From an uncultured Bacilli bacterium (lineage in GTDB: Bacteria > Bacillota_I > Bacilli_A > RFN20 > CAG-826), in assembly GCA_934168325.1 (NCBI GenBank), contig CAKPNG010000018.1, forward strand, positions 1 to 30,885: a stretch of DNA of 30,885 nt. The letters run 5' to 3'. The position numbers and the translations under genes were made by a program. Shown piece by piece: positions 30,823 through 30,885 of the stretch (position 1 is its first letter; each line of letters begins with the position of its first letter). The notes under the pieces were generated by a model. The model worked only from the letters and a program-made list of their open reading frames with translations, made no database searches and was not told the origin of the DNA.

Positions 30823-30885
30823 GTTAGCACAATGAATTTTTTTAGTAAATGACACACAATAAATAACAAAATATCGCTCTGGTCG
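30807..30885. mobile_element. Possible insertion-sequence end (IS3/IS150-like), cut by the window end
   Basis: From about 30807 the sequence TGACCCGTC...TTAAGTTAGCACA replaces the ispG coding pattern. It resembles, from memory, the terminal inverted repeats of IS3-family (IS150 group) elements, which begin with TG and contain AAGTTAGAC. No transposase frame is visible in the 79 bases left, so this is only an inference from the abrupt loss of ispG similarity and the wording of the end. An assembly join is the alternative. Confidence 0.4.

Overview
This window looks like part of a chromosome from an uncultured, very AT-rich member of the Bacilli, in the broad Mollicutes / Erysipelotrichia / RF39 neighbourhood. 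Gene content and order are Firmicute-like: secDF-recJ-rel-hisS-aspS, yqhY-nusB-xseA-xseB, xerD-deoB, yqeG-yqeH-yhbY-nadD-yqeK, and parE-parC divergent from plsY. The DNA is strongly AT-rich by eye, and several proteins are shorter or more diverged than their Bacillus counterparts. TGA is used as a stop (for example at the end of nusB and yhbY), so this is not the Mycoplasma code. The genus is inference; there is no rRNA or tRNA gene to decide it.

Layout. 1-6882 (+): SecDF translocase accessory protein, a short RecJ, and a bifunctional (p)ppGpp synthetase/hydrolase. 6953-14163 (+): one tight gene string hisS-aspS-tkt-yqhY-nusB-xseA-xseB (translation factors, pentose phosphate enzyme, transcription factor, exonuclease VII). 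14200-16277 (+): dinB and xerD. 16305-19321 (+): phosphopentomutase, then an ABC-type lipoprotein and permease with no ATPase. 19322-20276: a small accessory island with a strongly self-complementary RNA element, a PemK/MazF-like protein of unknown function and a possible 13-codon ORF. 20277-23343 (-): yqeG-yqeH-yhbY-nadD/yqeK ribosome-assembly and NAD cluster. 23494-28019 (-): topoisomerase IV (parE-parC). 28099-28863 (+): plsY. 28965-30576 (-): rpmG, a glyoxalase-II-like hydrolase, efp and a YneF-like protein. 30670-30885 (+): the first 46 or so codons of ispG, cut off by foreign sequence that resembles an IS3-family end, which runs to the window end.

Genome-wide habits visible here: (a) several genes (rel, plsY, ispG, yqeG) have a -10 box ending 6-7 bases before the ATG, which predicts leaderless mRNAs, while others have strong Shine-Dalgarno sites; (b) four gene ends carry an array of 3-4 units of an 11-bp direct repeat built on TTAGTA, always in the orientation of the preceding gene and beginning at or just after its stop codon. 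I know of no described family matching this, and it is the strongest candidate here for something new. The second is the RNA element at 19358-19480, whose two long perfect stems interlock (a-b-a'-b'), directly before the PemK/MazF-like gene.

There is no gene-free stretch longer than 300 bases; the longest is 20014-20276. No tRNA, rRNA, CRISPR array or prophage was seen.
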